DNA of 64,000 bases, taken from contig CAWCEP010000005.1 in NCBI GenBank assembly GCA_963794615.1, forward strand, positions 186,001 to 250,000. The letters are read 5' to 3'. A model generated the notes under the pieces. That model saw only the letters and a list, made by a program, of their open reading frames with translations. It had not been told where the DNA came from and did not search any database. The stretch comes from Chersky-840 sp963794615 (lineage in GTDB: Bacteria > Actinomycetota > Acidimicrobiia > Acidimicrobiales > UBA8190). The first letter of the stretch is position 1; the number at the start of each line of letters is the position of its first letter. Below, piece by piece: positions 63,803 through 64,000 of this stretch. The position numbers were made by a program, and so were the translations under genes.

Positions 63803-64000
63803 AGAAGGCCGAAGACCGCCGTGTCGTCCCCACCCACGAGCCCCCCGGTGTGCCGGCTCGCCTGGTCGAGGACTTCACGCCCACCCTCGTCGATGTCGGC
63901 GCCCACCACCTGTGTCCTGGGTGTGGGGAACCGATTGCGATCCGCAGCGTGGTGGAGGCGATCGAGGAGCTCGATCTCGTGCGCCGGACGATCACTGTCT
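63799..64000 (+). CDS. 2-Oxoacid:ferredoxin oxidoreductase, beta (TPP-binding) subunit (partial)
   Basis: The first 67 codons are present before the right edge. GAHHLCPGCGEPIAI is the CPGCG motif that supplies cluster ligands at the start of beta subunits, and the TPP site would follow outside the window. The GTG start overlaps the alpha stop (GTGA). The N-terminus has a charged extension of about 30 residues before the conserved part. Confidence 0.88.
   Translation, partial: MKKAEDRRVVPTHEPPGVPARLVEDFTPTLVDVGAHHLCPGCGEPIAIRSVVEAIEELDLVRRTITV

Overview
The window is a GC-rich chromosomal segment with frequent GTG/TTG starts, short ATGA/GTGA gene overlaps, an ergothioneine gene, GT87/GT-C-type membrane proteins and a tRNA without encoded CCA. 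This fits an actinobacterium. Acidimicrobiia is my guess, but nothing here fixes the taxon. Apart from its two ends the window is one surface-polysaccharide locus interrupted by a composite, tRNA-anchored island. No CRISPR array, rRNA or replication origin was seen.

Layout. 1-892: 5' part of egtB. 1.1-7.0 kb: three large membrane proteins that look like lipid-linked glycosyltransferases. 7.1-23.9 kb: sugar-nucleotide and transfer genes: CDP-glucose 4,6-dehydratase (rfbG), three GT2 transferases, SDR enzymes, methyltransferases, a GT87-like enzyme, a HAD phosphatase, CDP-4-keto-6-deoxyglucose 3-dehydratase (rfbH), an HpcH/HpaI aldolase, an acetolactate-synthase-like TPP enzyme, another SDR and glucose-1-phosphate cytidylyltransferase (rfbF). 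Together rfbF-rfbG-rfbH give a CDP-3,6-dideoxy-4-keto-hexose. The adjacent TPP enzyme suggests a two-carbon branch is added, as in the yersiniose (YerE) pathway.

24.1-41.4 kb: a tRNA-Ala gene followed by at least four partial copies of its 3' end, at about 30.67, 34.53, 38.69 and 41.37 kb. They split about 17 kb into successive modules: (i) GT-C-like protein, acyltransferase-3/SGNH protein and an IS481-type element; (ii) lipoprotein esterase, PPOX flavoprotein, two small membrane proteins and a tandem-HTH protein; (iii) SRPBCC protein, flavodoxin, a fusion SRPBCC protein, a membrane protein and a second tandem-HTH protein; (iv) a second acyltransferase-3/SGNH protein. The reading frames of the two HTH proteins begin inside the tRNA remnant.

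42.1-55.9 kb: the polysaccharide locus resumes with an SDR, a split transketolase, two methyltransferases, a GT2 enzyme broken by a 10-bp tandem duplication, two nearly identical 690-residue membrane proteins separated by an IS481-type pseudogene that carries a heptamer minisatellite, and a broken DUF2079 membrane protein. 56.0-64.0 kb is tidy housekeeping or catabolic DNA: an acetoacetate-decarboxylase-like protein, a third acyltransferase-3/SGNH protein, a TetR-cupin pair, and a divergent operon of an AMP-dependent ligase with a four-subunit, Vor-like 2-oxoacid:ferredoxin oxidoreductase that runs off the right edge.

Caution: many genes between 1 and 56 kb carry single-base frameshifts in short G/C runs. 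These may be sequencing errors or real decay; the sequence alone cannot decide.
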